From Methanobrevibacter sp. (lineage in GTDB: Archaea; Methanobacteriota; Methanobacteria; Methanobacteriales; Methanobacteriaceae), in the NCBI GenBank assembly GCA_017652345.1, contig JAGCBE010000339.1, forward strand, positions 1 to 64,000: a DNA stretch of 64,000 nt, in the 5' to 3' direction. Shown here piece by piece: positions 30,392-38,383 of the stretch. A model generated the notes under the pieces. It did no database searches. It was not told the origin of the DNA and saw only the letters and a program-made list of their open reading frames with translations. Positions within the stretch are counted from its first letter, which is position 1. Each line of letters opens with the position of its first letter. The position numbers and the translations under genes were made by a program.

Positions 30392-31171
30392 ATGACAATT
30401 ATCGAAGCTCTCACTGAAATCAAAGAAACTGGCGTAAAAGTTTCGCCGTTCACCAACTACGACAAGATTACTGAAGTCGAATACGATGAAAATGGACTCA
30501 GCTTTAAGCCGAATGAAAAAGAATGGCCAATCTACAGCATTGACATTACTTCTGTCGGCAATCTGAATATCAAGTTTGAAATGACTGGTATTCTTACTGA
30601 ACCTGACGGAACCACTCACGAATGTAAACAGTATCGTCAAATTGCTGTTGTGCGTGATGGCGAACTGTATCAGCAATTCCTTCAGGTCACTAAGGACAAG
30701 ACTGAACAAGCTCGTTTGACATCTGTTAAAGTCAAGAATAACATTATCAACCTTGGTGATTACCAGCTCACAGACAAGACGACTGTGGATGTTGATGAAA
30801 TCTTTACTGAAAAAGTCAAGGATTTTGTCGGTAGTCTTCAGAAATCGTCTGCTGGAACTGCATTTCCGAAGATGTCAGAAGAACAGTATCGTCTTTATCA
30901 GCTCGGTCTGCGTCCTGATGGTGTCTACAGCCGTAAGACTGTTTATTCCAGTGCACCGAAAGACACTGTGACGAAAGTTGCAATCAAGGGTTTCAGCTCC
31001 AAGACTACGAAAGCTGCACAAGCCCTTAAGACTGCTACTGCTGGTCTTGCTGTTCCGAAAAGCAAAGTCAATGAACTGATTTACACAGCTAAGGCTTTGA
31101 AGCTCCACATTGACCGTGCTGCAACTTGCACGTTTGCTGGAAAGACTTTCACTGGAACTGTGAAGATTTAG
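30392..31171 (+). CDS. Unknown protein, 259 residues
   Basis: Beta-rich first half (EVEYDENGLSFKPNEKEWPIYSIDI; ITSVGNLNIKFEMTG) and a Lys/Thr/Ala-rich second half (KVAIKGFSSKTTKAAQALKTA). No known motif. Standard AGAGGTTAACTT leader. GC-richer codons than the surrounding genes. Confidence 0.85.
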   Translation: MTIIEALTEIKETGVKVSPFTNYDKITEVEYDENGLSFKPNEKEWPIYSIDITSVGNLNIKFEMTGILTEPDGTTHECKQYRQIAVVRDGELYQQFLQVTKDKTEQARLTSVKVKNNIINLGDYQLTDKTTVDVDEIFTEKVKDFVGSLQKSSAGTAFPKMSEEQYRLYQLGLRPDGVYSRKTVYSSAPKDTVTKVAIKGFSSKTTKAAQALKTATAGLAVPKSKVNELIYTAKALKLHIDRAATCTFAGKTFTGTVKI

Positions 31172-31177
31172 TTAACC

Positions 31178-31221
31178 TCACCTTAGGGTGTCGGGGAAGT
31201 TCTCCGACATCCTTCACCTTT
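31178..31221 (+). terminator. Terminator
   Basis: CACC-TTA-GGGTGTCGG arm pairs with CCGACATCC-TTCACC around an AAGTTCT loop, followed by T4. Confidence 0.75.
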
Positions 31222-31248
31222 TACAATGACCATTGGTAAATACTGATT

Positions 31249-31509
31249 ATGGCAGAAAAAGAATATAAACCCGAGCCACCGAAACCACTAAAAGAAACTG
31301 CAGTCTTAAGACAGAAACTGAAAGTTCTTCGATATAATATCAATACGCTTTTAGGTCAAGTCGATGAAATGGAAAAGGATATTGATAATGTAGAAGAACG
31401 TTATAAGAAGATTCTAGAACAACCTATTCCGGAAGCGCCTCCAGTTCCTACTATAACAAGACCTAAAGATGAACTCGATGCGGCATTTGATGCTTTACTC
31501 GATGGCTGA
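31249..31509 (+). CDS. Small coiled-coil protein
   Basis: 86 residues. Coiled coil about residues 18-60 (ETAVLRQKLKVLRYNINTLLGQVDEMEKDIDNVEERYKKI), flanked by Pro-rich ends. TTTACA at 31220 is upstream but the -10 box is unclear. The stop codon TGA is itself part of a CTGAA motif. Confidence 0.75.
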   Translation: MAEKEYKPEPPKPLKETAVLRQKLKVLRYNINTLLGQVDEMEKDIDNVEERYKKILEQPIPEAPPVPTITRPKDELDAAFDALLDG

Positions 31510-31528
31510 AAAAGAAAAATTAGAATAT

Positions 31529-31562
31529 AACTGGTTACAACTTAACCAGTTTTTTCTATATT
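31529..31562 (+). promoter_or_regulatory. Fused terminator-promoter
   Basis: AACTGGTT/AACCAGTT stem; GTTACA (31534-31539), 17 nt, TATATT (31557-31562). Serves 31592. Confidence 0.85.
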
Positions 31563-31591
31563 ATACATGTAATCAATAAGGAGATTAAATC

Positions 31592-31966
31592 ATGGCTCAG
31601 TATAAAAGTGATCTTAACGAATATATTGAAGAAAAAGCAACAAAGATTACCAATTCTGAAAAATTCTATGAACACATCGATACATCAAAGCTGAAGGTTT
31701 TTGAGAGCGGAAAAGATGATGTAGGCGTATATACTAAAGTGAAATTGGAATACGCAATTAAAGGTGCTCTGCGTGACATGAAGTGGAATGACGCCAAGAA
31801 TTACGGCACAGGGTATAAGGTTCTCAAGAATTGCTATATTATCACGTATGAAATGGAAGATAATGACAATTCAATTTATACAATTATGCGTTACATCTAT
31901 GACGACGAAAACGCAGCATCGGCATTTGAAATGATGACGAAAATCTGCAATATGCTTAAGGCTTAA
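31592..31966 (+). CDS. Unknown protein
   Basis: 124 residues with an alternating charged start (YKSDLNEYIEEKATKITNSEKFYEHIDTSKLKVFESGKDD) and a beta-type centre (KNCYIITYEMEDNDNSIYTIMRYIYDDE). AAGGAG precedes the ATG. No family recognised. Confidence 0.8.
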   Translation: MAQYKSDLNEYIEEKATKITNSEKFYEHIDTSKLKVFESGKDDVGVYTKVKLEYAIKGALRDMKWNDAKNYGTGYKVLKNCYIITYEMEDNDNSIYTIMRYIYDDENAASAFEMMTKICNMLKA

Positions 31967-31972
31967 GAAGTA

Positions 31973-32001
31973 TTTACAATAACTTTGGTTTTTTCTATAT
32001 T
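31973..32001 (+). promoter_or_regulatory. Sigma-70-like promoter
   Basis: TTTACA 31973-31978, 17 nt, TATATT 31996-32001; only a weak AAGT/ACTT stem around it. Serves 32030. Confidence 0.85.
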
Positions 32002-32029
32002 ATAATCATAATCGAAAGGAGATTAACTT

Positions 32030-32395
32030 ATGGATATTAAAAGAGAAAACGACAAAACCGCTCTTGACCTCATCAAGTCTAACTTGCCGGCTGACATTCT
32101 GTCGGATAAGAACGTTGCAGACTTGCTTAACCGAATTGGCGTTGAAGTAGAATCGCACTACTGCGTAAACTACATGACCTATTACGAAGACGGAATTTAT
32201 GAATTTCCTGAAGGAACGCAGACATTCGCGACTAAGCAAGAAGCGATTGACTATATGAAGGAAAATGAAATTGACTTCTACTATGACGACGAAACTCACG
32301 AAGCGGTAACGGTCAATCCCGACGGAACTGAAACACGAAGCAAAGACGATTACCTAGAAGAAGATGACGGTCCGTGGCGCATCTGGAAAGCATAA
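32030..32395 (+). CDS. Unknown acidic protein
   Basis: 121 residues, acidic end (NPDGTETRSKDDYLEEDDGPWRIWKA). AAAGGAG leader. No family recognised. Confidence 0.8.
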   Translation: MDIKRENDKTALDLIKSNLPADILSDKNVADLLNRIGVEVESHYCVNYMTYYEDGIYEFPEGTQTFATKQEAIDYMKENEIDFYYDDETHEAVTVNPDGTETRSKDDYLEEDDGPWRIWKA

Positions 32396-32417
32396 GTCAT
32401 CTGAAATAAAAAGAATC

Positions 32418-32456
32418 AAAACCAGGGTTTACAATAACTCTGGTTTTTTCTATATT
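32418..32456 (+). promoter_or_regulatory. Fused terminator-promoter
   Basis: AAAACCAGGG/CTCTGGTTTT stem; TTTACA (32428-32433), 17 nt, TATATT (32451-32456). Serves 32486, 32680 and 32834. Confidence 0.9.
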
Positions 32457-32485
32457 ATAAATATGAATAAGAAAAAGGAAAATGA

Positions 32486-32668
32486 ATGGCAAATCAAATA
32501 GATATTGGTTTAGAAGAAGATATAAAACATGAAATGGAATTACAACGTTGGTTTATGTCAGAACGTGCAGGAAAAGATTTAGGTGAAAAAGCAGGTGAAG
32601 ACTGGAAAAATGAATACAGTGAATCTTTTATCAAATTCTGGCATGAAATGAATGATTGTGACAACTAA
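32486..32668 (+). CDS. Small acidic protein
   Basis: 60 residues (IDIGLEEDIKHEMELQRWFMS). AAAGGAAA precedes the ATG. First of a three-gene run of tiny proteins. Function unknown. Confidence 0.75.
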   Translation: MANQIDIGLEEDIKHEMELQRWFMSERAGKDLGEKAGEDWKNEYSESFIKFWHEMNDCDN

Positions 32669-32679
32669 ATGAGGTTATT

Positions 32680-32832
32680 ATGAACAAGAAGAAACAAGCA
32701 AAAGAGTCCAAGCGACAACGTGCAGAACGTATTGCAGAATCTTCTAATGGAATGACAATGAGAACTCGCGTGGTTCCGTCCAAAAAGAAGTATGATAGAC
32801 GTGAAGCAAACAAGCAAGCATTCAAGGACTAA
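32680..32832 (+). CDS. Small basic protein
   Basis: 50 residues, highly basic throughout (NKKKQAKESKRQRAERI; RVVPSKKKYDRREANK). GAGG precedes the ATG. Possibly nucleic-acid binding. Confidence 0.7.
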   Translation: MNKKKQAKESKRQRAERIAESSNGMTMRTRVVPSKKKYDRREANKQAFKD

Positions 32833-32833
32833 C

Positions 32834-32956
32834 ATGAAAAGAAAAGTATTTCCATTATCCATTTACAAGAAGAACCCATATAAGCCCCATTATATGGGTA
32901 TTTATGACCCGTTAATGACGGTATTCTTCAAGTTAAAAATAAAACCGGTTAAGTAA
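32834..32956 (+). CDS. Tiny basic protein
   Basis: 40 residues, one base after the previous stop, basic and hydrophobic (RKVFPLSIYKKNPYKPHYMG; VFFKLKIKPVK). Its 3' end is inside the bidirectional terminator, which is unusual. Confidence 0.55.
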   Translation: MKRKVFPLSIYKKNPYKPHYMGIYDPLMTVFFKLKIKPVK

Positions 32957-32968
32957 CCGGTCTTTTTA
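32943..32968. terminator. Bidirectional terminator
   Basis: Palindrome ACCGGTTA-AG-TAACCGGT followed by T5; between convergent genes ending at 32956 (+) and 32966 (-). Confidence 0.8.
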
Positions 32969-33751
32969 TAATAAATCATCTGGAATGAGTTTCATTAGTA
33001 TTCGTTCATCAACGTATAGATCAAATAGTTCGCGTTCTTCTTCCGTTAAGTCTTTATACGCGGTTTTCGCGGTCTTAATGAACCATGGATCCTCGCATAA
33101 GGAATAAGTGATCTTTTCCAGGTCATCAGGACTTACTTGAATGAAACCATTTTCCGTTCCTGCATCTGGACAACTATTATTATCATCTGGATTGCCTTTA
33201 TTAAGAGAAATCATTTGGTTATCTTTATATAAGGAAACTAACTGCATTAACCACTGACCACCGTCATGCTGGAGTTCTTCATAAAAGTCCCAGTATACGT
33301 CTGGAAGAATCTCTACATGCGGAAATTCAAGTAATAACTGTTCGTACATGTTAGGGTATAATCCATTGTGTTCATGATATGGGTCAGTCGCGCCTCTTCC
33401 TTTCCGTTGTTTCTGAACGTGACCTTTGGTATTATACTTCATGCCCCATTTGGAACGGACACCGAAGGATTTAAGTCTTTTAGCTGTAATATTACGCTGT
33501 TTGGACTTACGTTTTAAAGCAGCTTTGCGTTGACCTATCTTTCTTTTTAAACGCTCTGAAGGCGAGATATATACTTCTTTTGGCTGTCCTGTCTTTTTAT
33601 TGATTTGAATACGGAAGTTCTTTCTATCCGTATGCCATTTCTTAGTCTTCTTACCATTACGTGTTTTATAGTCGAACCACATCTTTTCATTCAAAGATTC
33701 AGATTCCGCAGGTAATGACAGATCGTTAATGTAATCCTTAAAGCTTGCCAT
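32966..33751 (-). CDS. Basic late protein, possible virion or core protein
   Basis: 261 residues. N terminus MASFKDYINDLSL, then a very basic middle (about 55-120: RLKRKIGQRKAALKRKSKQR), then an acidic, aromatic C-terminal half (EILPDVYWDFYEELQHDGGQ; LTEEERELFDLYVDERI). A minus-strand late octamer sits 5 nt upstream. The only minus-strand gene in the early region. A DNA-binding head or core protein is plausible, not shown. Confidence 0.85.
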   Translation of the reverse strand: MASFKDYINDLSLPAESESLNEKMWFDYKTRNGKKTKKWHTDRKNFRIQINKKTGQPKEVYISPSERLKRKIGQRKAALKRKSKQRNITAKRLKSFGVRSKWGMKYNTKGHVQKQRKGRGATDPYHEHNGLYPNMYEQLLLEFPHVEILPDVYWDFYEELQHDGGQWLMQLVSLYKDNQMISLNKGNPDDNNSCPDAGTENGFIQVSPDDLEKITYSLCEDPWFIKTAKTAYKDLTEEERELFDLYVDERILMKLIPDDLL

Positions 33752-33755
33752 GTAT

Positions 33756-33763
33756 TATTTATA
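33756..33763 (-). promoter_or_regulatory. T4-type late promoter
   Basis: TATAAATA on the minus strand, 4 nt before the ATG at 33751. Confidence 0.7.
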
Positions 33764-33812
33764 ACCCGACTTTACCCTTGTTATCTGTGAATAATGCTTC
33801 TAATCTTTTGGG

Positions 33813-33841
33813 TTTACAAATAAGCAGAATTTAACTATATT
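33813..33841 (+). promoter_or_regulatory. Sigma-70-like promoter
   Basis: TTTACA 33813-33818, 17 nt, TATATT 33836-33841; ATG 6 nt later. Confidence 0.9.
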
Positions 33842-33847
33842 AAGAGC

Positions 33848-34225
33848 ATGAATATTTTATTTGTCGATTGTGGCTCTTGGGCTAATAAATTTAATGTTGG
33901 TGATGACTTTCCTACAGATTTTAGTGGGACAAGACAGAACATTGCCGATATTGAGCATAAGAAATTTGAAATACGTGGTGATAATATTGATATTTATCAA
34001 GAGAATGGACATTGGTATACCAGTTGGTGTGTTTCATGCCAAAATGTTTTCTTAATCATTAACAAAGATACCGGAAAAGTTTTATTTACTTCCAAGGGTT
34101 ATACTGATACTGAAAGAGAAGACACATTATGTCCGTTTTATAACGAACTGCGTAAGTTGATTGACAGCAACTTTAAAGTCGATGATGGCTTGTATGATGT
34201 TGTCGACGAATTTGACGACATTTAG
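33848..34225 (+). CDS. FDDI-tailed protein, leaderless
   Basis: 125 residues. Paralogue of the next gene: NVGDDF/DVGDVF near residue 15, WCVSCQNVFLIINKDTGKVLFTSKGY / LTCQSVFIIIDLSTNKVIFTSKKY in the centre, then FYNELRKLIDSNFKVDDGLYDVVDEFDDI. The LY-xxx-D-FDDI end is shared with genes up to 25 kb away. Function unknown. Confidence 0.85.
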   Translation: MNILFVDCGSWANKFNVGDDFPTDFSGTRQNIADIEHKKFEIRGDNIDIYQENGHWYTSWCVSCQNVFLIINKDTGKVLFTSKGYTDTEREDTLCPFYNELRKLIDSNFKVDDGLYDVVDEFDDI

Positions 34226-34257
34226 TTGACTGAATTTTTTAATTCTAATCTTTTAGG

Positions 34258-34286
34258 TTTACAAACATCTAGATTTTAACTATATT
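34258..34286 (+). promoter_or_regulatory. Sigma-70-like promoter
   Basis: TTTACA 34258-34263, 17 nt, TATATT 34281-34286; ATG 6 nt later. Confidence 0.9.
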
Positions 34287-34292
34287 AAGAAC

Positions 34293-34676
34293 ATGAAAAT
34301 AAGACTTTATGATTGTTATAGTGACGCCGAAAAACTTGACGTCGGTGATGTATTTCGCGGTATTAATTCAGACTGCGCAAGCGATAGGTTTGATTTGGAA
34401 AACATTGATATTAAACTATCGGGAGTACGTCTTAAGGGTTTTAATAAATCTAGTGGATGCTCAGAATTTAGCTGGAATTTGACTTGTCAATCTGTATTTA
34501 TTATTATAGATTTGAGTACGAATAAAGTCATATTCACATCTAAAAAATATAAGCAAAATGAAAGATATAATAGTAGCTGCAAGTTTTATAAAGAATTGCA
34601 AGACTTTATTGATTCTGGATTTACTGTTGACAAAGGTCTTTACAAAATCGAAGACGATGTATTTGAGGATATTTAG
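34293..34676 (+). CDS. FEDI-tailed protein, leaderless
   Basis: 127 residues, tandem paralogue of 33848, ending KGLYKIEDDVFEDI. The promoters of the pair are also nearly identical, so the whole transcription unit was duplicated. Function unknown. Confidence 0.85.
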   Translation: MKIRLYDCYSDAEKLDVGDVFRGINSDCASDRFDLENIDIKLSGVRLKGFNKSSGCSEFSWNLTCQSVFIIIDLSTNKVIFTSKKYKQNERYNSSCKFYKELQDFIDSGFTVDKGLYKIEDDVFEDI

Positions 34677-34709
34677 TTAACTGAAACGAAAAAACATCTA
34701 AATTTACCA

Positions 34710-34738
34710 TTTACAAAGTCTAAAACTTTAACTATATT
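34710..34738 (+). promoter_or_regulatory. Sigma-70-like promoter
   Basis: TTTACA 34710-34715, 17 nt, TATATT 34733-34738; serves 34775. Confidence 0.9.
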
Positions 34739-34774
34739 TAGAATATAAACAATTAAATAAAAGGAAATAACATC

Positions 34775-35317
34775 ATGGCTGAAGAAACTACTCTCTCTGT
34801 TGAAGAAACTATCCGCAGTGTCATTGCTGCTGCAAAGGCTGGCCGCTTCTCGAAGGTTGCTAATACTCCGGAAGGAACCAACTCCTGGATGATTGAAGCT
34901 CCGACTGGAACCTTCATGGTTGAAAACATTAACCGTCAGTCCAAGACGCAGCGTGAATTTAACAAGACCAATTTCTACAAGATGCAGGATGACGGAACTC
35001 CGAAGACGTTTAACCTCGGTGAATGGAAAAAGAAACTGTTTTACACTCTTCTCTACTGCTTGCAGGAAGGTAAGGTTTTCCACAAGATTGCACAGGATCC
35101 TGCTAAGGTGAAGTCGATTGCCAAGGCTATTAAGGAAAATCCGGCTAACTGGGAAACAACTCCGGAACTTATTAAGGGTAAAATCGGCGACAATGAAATT
35201 CAGGTTGTCCGCGAACGCAAGTCCTTTGCATCTGGCAAGACTCTGTTCCGTGTCAAGTTGCTTGAAAACGGTGTCGAAACCCTCAAGGGCAGTCAGCTGA
35301 TGAAGCTCTGGAAGTAA
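34775..35317 (+). CDS. Unknown protein, GC-rich codons
   Basis: 180 residues, basic helical (VEETIRSVIAAAKAGRFSKV; AKVKSIAKAIKENPANW). AAAGGAAAT leader. No family recognised. The codon use matches the abundant-looking Pro/Ala set. Confidence 0.85.
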   Translation: MAEETTLSVEETIRSVIAAAKAGRFSKVANTPEGTNSWMIEAPTGTFMVENINRQSKTQREFNKTNFYKMQDDGTPKTFNLGEWKKKLFYTLLYCLQEGKVFHKIAQDPAKVKSIAKAIKENPANWETTPELIKGKIGDNEIQVVRERKSFASGKTLFRVKLLENGVETLKGSQLMKLWK

Positions 35318-35346
35318 TCTGAATCAAAATTTAACAATCCTACCCG

Positions 35347-35375
35347 TTTACAATTGCTCCCAATTTAACTATATT
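35347..35375 (+). promoter_or_regulatory. Sigma-70-like promoter of an RNA gene
   Basis: TTTACA 35347-35352, 17 nt, TATATT 35370-35375. No open frame follows. Confidence 0.85.
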
Positions 35376-35381
35376 TAATAC

Positions 35382-35805
35382 ACACGAGAACAAAAACGTT
35401 AATACGAAATATTGAGTTTCTCAGTTCTTTGAGACGAGGGTTGACGGACCCGGGCCGATTAGAATAACCTGATAAACAAGAAAAATAGTACGTGACGTCT
35501 ACAGATTTCGTAAGTCTAATAATACTAGTTGAACAAGACTTCTGAAAATCGGTTCTCGCTTTTCACAAAAAGCACCTGGTCACACGAAAGTGCCCGCCAT
35601 GCAGAGGCCCGAGTATTAAATGGCATCATTAGCCGCACTTGCTGCATGACAACAAACCCAAAAACAAACTCCTGGTGGAGTTTACAATTGACCGGCTAGC
35701 ACAGGCGCAGCGGAACCTGCAAACAGGCTTAAACTGCTTCCAATCGGAAGGTGTGCAATAAACAAGAGGACTTGCCCTTCCTGGGTGAGTCCTCTACTAT
35801 TATAT
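35382..35805 (+). ncRNA. Large noncoding RNA, about 420 nt
   Basis: A strong promoter starts a transcript with no frame longer than about 10 codons from an ATG. It contains many local hairpins: GTTTCTC/TGAGAC, GGTCAC-ACGAAA-GTGCCC, GGC-ATCATTA-GCC, ACTCC-TGGT-GGAGT, and a final AGAGGACT/AGTCCTCT (35765-35795) with GCCC/GGGT inside. I could not match it to RNase P RNA, tmRNA or a group I intron. Function unknown. Confidence 0.65.
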
Positions 35806-35841
35806 GGTGGTATCTGAAATAAATAATTCTAATCTTTCCTA

Positions 35842-35870
35842 TTTACAAAAGGTATAAAATTAGCTATATT
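35842..35870 (+). promoter_or_regulatory. Sigma-70-like promoter
   Basis: TTTACA 35842-35847, 17 nt, TATATT 35865-35870; serves 35907. Confidence 0.9.
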
Positions 35871-35906
35871 TATAACATAACGAACAACAAAAGGAAATAA
35901 AATAAT

Positions 35907-36842
35907 ATGGCTACAGTGATTTTCTCTAACATGGGCGATACTGATACAGCTGTCCTTAAGTACATCTGGATGGGTATTCCGAAAGTGAAAGTTGTTGAGA
36001 TCACTTCTGATACAGTGAACCCGAAGGCACTTGTCAACGAGGCGATTGAAAACGAACACGATACACTGATTATGTGTGGGCACGGAATGCCTCAAGGCTT
36101 GATGAATCCGAGCTTCAAGGGCGGTGCTTATCTCGTTGACGCAACCAACTACAAAAAGATTAAATGCAACCGAGTCATTGCTGTCTGGTGCCATGCAAAG
36201 GATTTTGCAGAACGCTACGGTGTTAAGGGCTTCTGGTCTAGCATGTTCATCAGCAACAAAGGTGAAGCATCTGCAAACGGTATCTATACTGTTTCAGGCA
36301 AGTCGATTACTGAACAGGAAATTCTCTTCTGTGTTCGTCTGAACGAACTCATTAGAAACTACGTTCCGATGAAGACGTGGATTGACAAGCTGAAAGAACA
36401 GGCTGATTACACGAACCCAGTCGTCAAGTTCAATTATGACGGTCTGCGTTATTACAAGGTCGCTCCGACCCCGAAGGTGCAAGCTGCAACATATTACAGC
36501 AGCATTACAAGATCTGAATCTTCTCGTTGGGGATATGATTTCGATGATGATTTTGATGACGGAATTACTTATGTGGAGGATGTGGACGGGCCAACAGTGC
36601 CCGCCAAGTCCTTTCGCCCCGCAGTCTACGACGGCGTCTCAAAAAATCCAGTCGTTGGCTACAAGCCTAAGGGTGACTACGGAATTCGCAAAACTTCTCT
36701 TAAAGACGCTGATGAACTGACTCCACCAAAACATAAGCATAAGCTGTCTAGGAAAGCACGTCGTGAACATCTTGCTCGATTGGAAGCGGAAATTGAACAA
36801 GAAGATAACTTTCCAATCGAAGTCTGGGGAGCAACCGACTAA
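35907..36842 (+). CDS. Caspase-fold-like protein 1
   Basis: 311 residues. EHDTLIMCGHG (H59) and, 36 residues later, NRVIAVWCHA (C95) look like the His-Gly and Cys motifs of clan CD (caspase/clostripain/CHAT) peptidases: a hydrophobic strand before each and the right spacing. Both are kept in the paralogue at 41355 at the same positions. Residues 200-311 are a low-complexity, charged tail (YGYDFDDDFDDG). Substrate unknown. The fold is inferred from motifs only. Confidence 0.75.
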   Translation: MATVIFSNMGDTDTAVLKYIWMGIPKVKVVEITSDTVNPKALVNEAIENEHDTLIMCGHGMPQGLMNPSFKGGAYLVDATNYKKIKCNRVIAVWCHAKDFAERYGVKGFWSSMFISNKGEASANGIYTVSGKSITEQEILFCVRLNELIRNYVPMKTWIDKLKEQADYTNPVVKFNYDGLRYYKVAPTPKVQAATYYSSITRSESSRWGYDFDDDFDDGITYVEDVDGPTVPAKSFRPAVYDGVSKNPVVGYKPKGDYGIRKTSLKDADELTPPKHKHKLSRKARREHLARLEAEIEQEDNFPIEVWGATD

Positions 36843-36860
36843 CTGAAACAAATAACAACT

Positions 36861-36899
36861 AAAGTCAGGGTTAACAAAGCTCTGACTTTTTTCTATATT
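36861..36899 (+). promoter_or_regulatory. Fused terminator-promoter
   Basis: AAAGTCAGGG/CTCTGACTTT-type stem; TTAACA (36871-36876), 17 nt, TATATT (36894-36899). Serves 36907, leaderless. Confidence 0.9.
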
Positions 36900-36906
36900 G
36901 TATAAC

Positions 36907-37314
36907 ATGAATAGAATAGTTAATGTATTTGATGACCCGAATCCAAATGAATCGTTAATAGAACGTACTCAACGTGGTTATGGTATAGCTGGACGTTATC
37001 CTGACCATAAAATGGATTATGAACAGTTCAGTCTTTATACTGCACTAGAGCCATTTAACGGTGACGGTACTTTCCAGCTTTGTTTTTCAAAAAACGGTAA
37101 GAAAAGTGTTTGGTATATTGGTATGTCACAAGACGATCGACTTGGTGTCTTGTTTGAAGACGGAACACAGAAGTTTATTGAAGTAAATGATTATAAAAAA
37201 TTAAAAGATTACAAAAAAGCGGTATATGACTATTTCAAGAAATATATTGACAATGGTTATGAATTGAATAAGCCGTTATATCAGCTGGAAGATGAATCTT
37301 TTGAAGACATCTGA
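36907..37314 (+). CDS. FEDI-tailed protein, leaderless
   Basis: 135 residues from the ATG 7 nt after TATATT. SVWYIGMSQDDRLGVLFEDGTQKFIEV then a helix and NGYELNKPLYQLEDESFEDI. The W-x-IG ... F-x-DGT-x-K-F block plus helix plus LY-xx-D-x-FEDI recurs at 37374, 42372 and 59053. Function unknown. Confidence 0.85.
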   Translation: MNRIVNVFDDPNPNESLIERTQRGYGIAGRYPDHKMDYEQFSLYTALEPFNGDGTFQLCFSKNGKKSVWYIGMSQDDRLGVLFEDGTQKFIEVNDYKKLKDYKKAVYDYFKKYIDNGYELNKPLYQLEDESFEDI

Positions 37315-37338
37315 TAAATAACATTTGATTTTTTACCA

Positions 37339-37367
37339 TTTACAAAATACAGAATTTTAATTATATT
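37339..37367 (+). promoter_or_regulatory. Sigma-70-like promoter
   Basis: TTTACA 37339-37344, 17 nt, TATATT 37362-37367; ATG 6 nt later. Confidence 0.9.
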
Positions 37368-37373
37368 GTAAGT

Positions 37374-37841
37374 ATGAAAAAGATTATTGCATATTCTAAA
37401 CAACGTGACGCTGAAAATCATCCGACACTTGATTGGTTTCAGCTTTATGGTGAATCTCTTCAACGTGATGACCATCCTTGTATTTTGAGGTTCACTGACG
37501 GTGACTGTGTATTTAACCGCATGGATCCGTATTTTGATTGCGATAATGATATTATGGTGGCTTGGTTTCGTAATGAATCCGAACTTGAAGACGAATTCTA
37601 TTGCGATTATGGTTATATAACTACCGAAGAATCAGTTACATTCTTGTTTGATGACGGAACGACTAAAAAGTTTGCTACTACAGATGGTTCAGACATAAGA
37701 CAGCATTTTGATGATTCTACGGAACAACCAACCGGTGTATTTGAGGAATTGGTCAATTTCCTAAAAGAATACATGGTAAAATGTGGTTACGAGGACGAGG
37801 CATTATATGCATTGGCTGATGACGTTTTTGAAGACATCTGA
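37374..37841 (+). CDS. FEDI-tailed protein, leaderless
   Basis: 155 residues. SVTFLFDDGTTKKFATT in the strand block, FEELVNFLKEYMVKCGYEDEALYALADDVFEDI at the end. Related to 36907 by this C-terminal half; the N-terminal part (DWFQLYGESLQRDDHPCILR) is its own. Function unknown. Confidence 0.85.
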   Translation: MKKIIAYSKQRDAENHPTLDWFQLYGESLQRDDHPCILRFTDGDCVFNRMDPYFDCDNDIMVAWFRNESELEDEFYCDYGYITTEESVTFLFDDGTTKKFATTDGSDIRQHFDDSTEQPTGVFEELVNFLKEYMVKCGYEDEALYALADDVFEDI

Positions 37842-37865
37842 TTAGATTCTTTTCTTGATTCGTTA

Positions 37866-37894
37866 CTTACTGACAATAAAAAATAACTTATATT
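37866..37894 (+). promoter_or_regulatory. Sigma-70-like promoter
   Basis: CTTACT 37866-37871, 17 nt, TATATT 37889-37894; serves 37931. Confidence 0.7.
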
Positions 37895-37930
37895 TAACCT
37901 AAACAAGAGGATTAACGAGGTGAACAGCTA

Positions 37931-38314
37931 ATGGGGCATTTTATAATCGGATTCATGGCAATTGTAGCCATCTTTATGGGAATTTATTACATTGGTTCAG
38001 AGTATAGGTCTGGTGCAGGATTTGCCGCTATTACTCTGGGTGCTATAGTTCTAATAGCATTATTTAACGGAAGTCTCGATGAATATATTGAACATGAGAT
38101 TAAAGAACCAGTGGAATACTTGAAACATGAAGTGGTCCATGATACGATTATTCATGTTCAAGAAGTTCACGATACTGTTTTTATTACGGAAGTTTTAGAA
38201 CCATTCTATGAGGAACCCAGAGAGGATTCAATCGTAATTGAGATTATTTCAGAACTTCCGTTAGAAGAAATCGAAATCGATTCCATTGCTGATGCGATAA
38301 TCTACAACCACTAA
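37931..38314 (+). CDS. Membrane protein with acidic tail
   Basis: 127 residues. Two membrane segments (about 4-22 and 28-46) and a cytoplasmic or periplasmic acidic tail with the repeat HDTIIHVQEVHDTVFITEV, reminiscent of the DTV repeats in the lipoprotein at 45906. GAGG ribosome site. First of several envelope-directed genes (37931, 38845, 39483, 39806). Confidence 0.85.
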   Translation: MGHFIIGFMAIVAIFMGIYYIGSEYRSGAGFAAITLGAIVLIALFNGSLDEYIEHEIKEPVEYLKHEVVHDTIIHVQEVHDTVFITEVLEPFYEEPREDSIVIEIISELPLEEIEIDSIADAIIYNH

Positions 38315-38340
38315 AGAAGACTGCATAGTTAACCTCACAG

Positions 38341-38377
38341 GACCAGGGCTTACAAAGCTCTGGTCTTTTTCTATATT
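38341..38377 (+). promoter_or_regulatory. Fused terminator-promoter
   Basis: GACCAGGGC/GCTCTGGTC stem; CTTACA (38349-38354), 17 nt, TATATT (38372-38377). Serves 38384, leaderless. Confidence 0.9.
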
Positions 38378-38383
38378 ATGGAT

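Noticed and set aside
33848..34676. Toxin-antitoxin interpretation of the paired small early genes
   Set aside because: The pair are paralogues of each other with separate promoters; no toxin or antitoxin motif is visible.
35382..35805. Possible RNase P RNA, tmRNA or group I intron
   Set aside because: The conserved cores I could look for by eye (RNase P P4 region, tmRNA tRNA-like end, intron P7) were not found.
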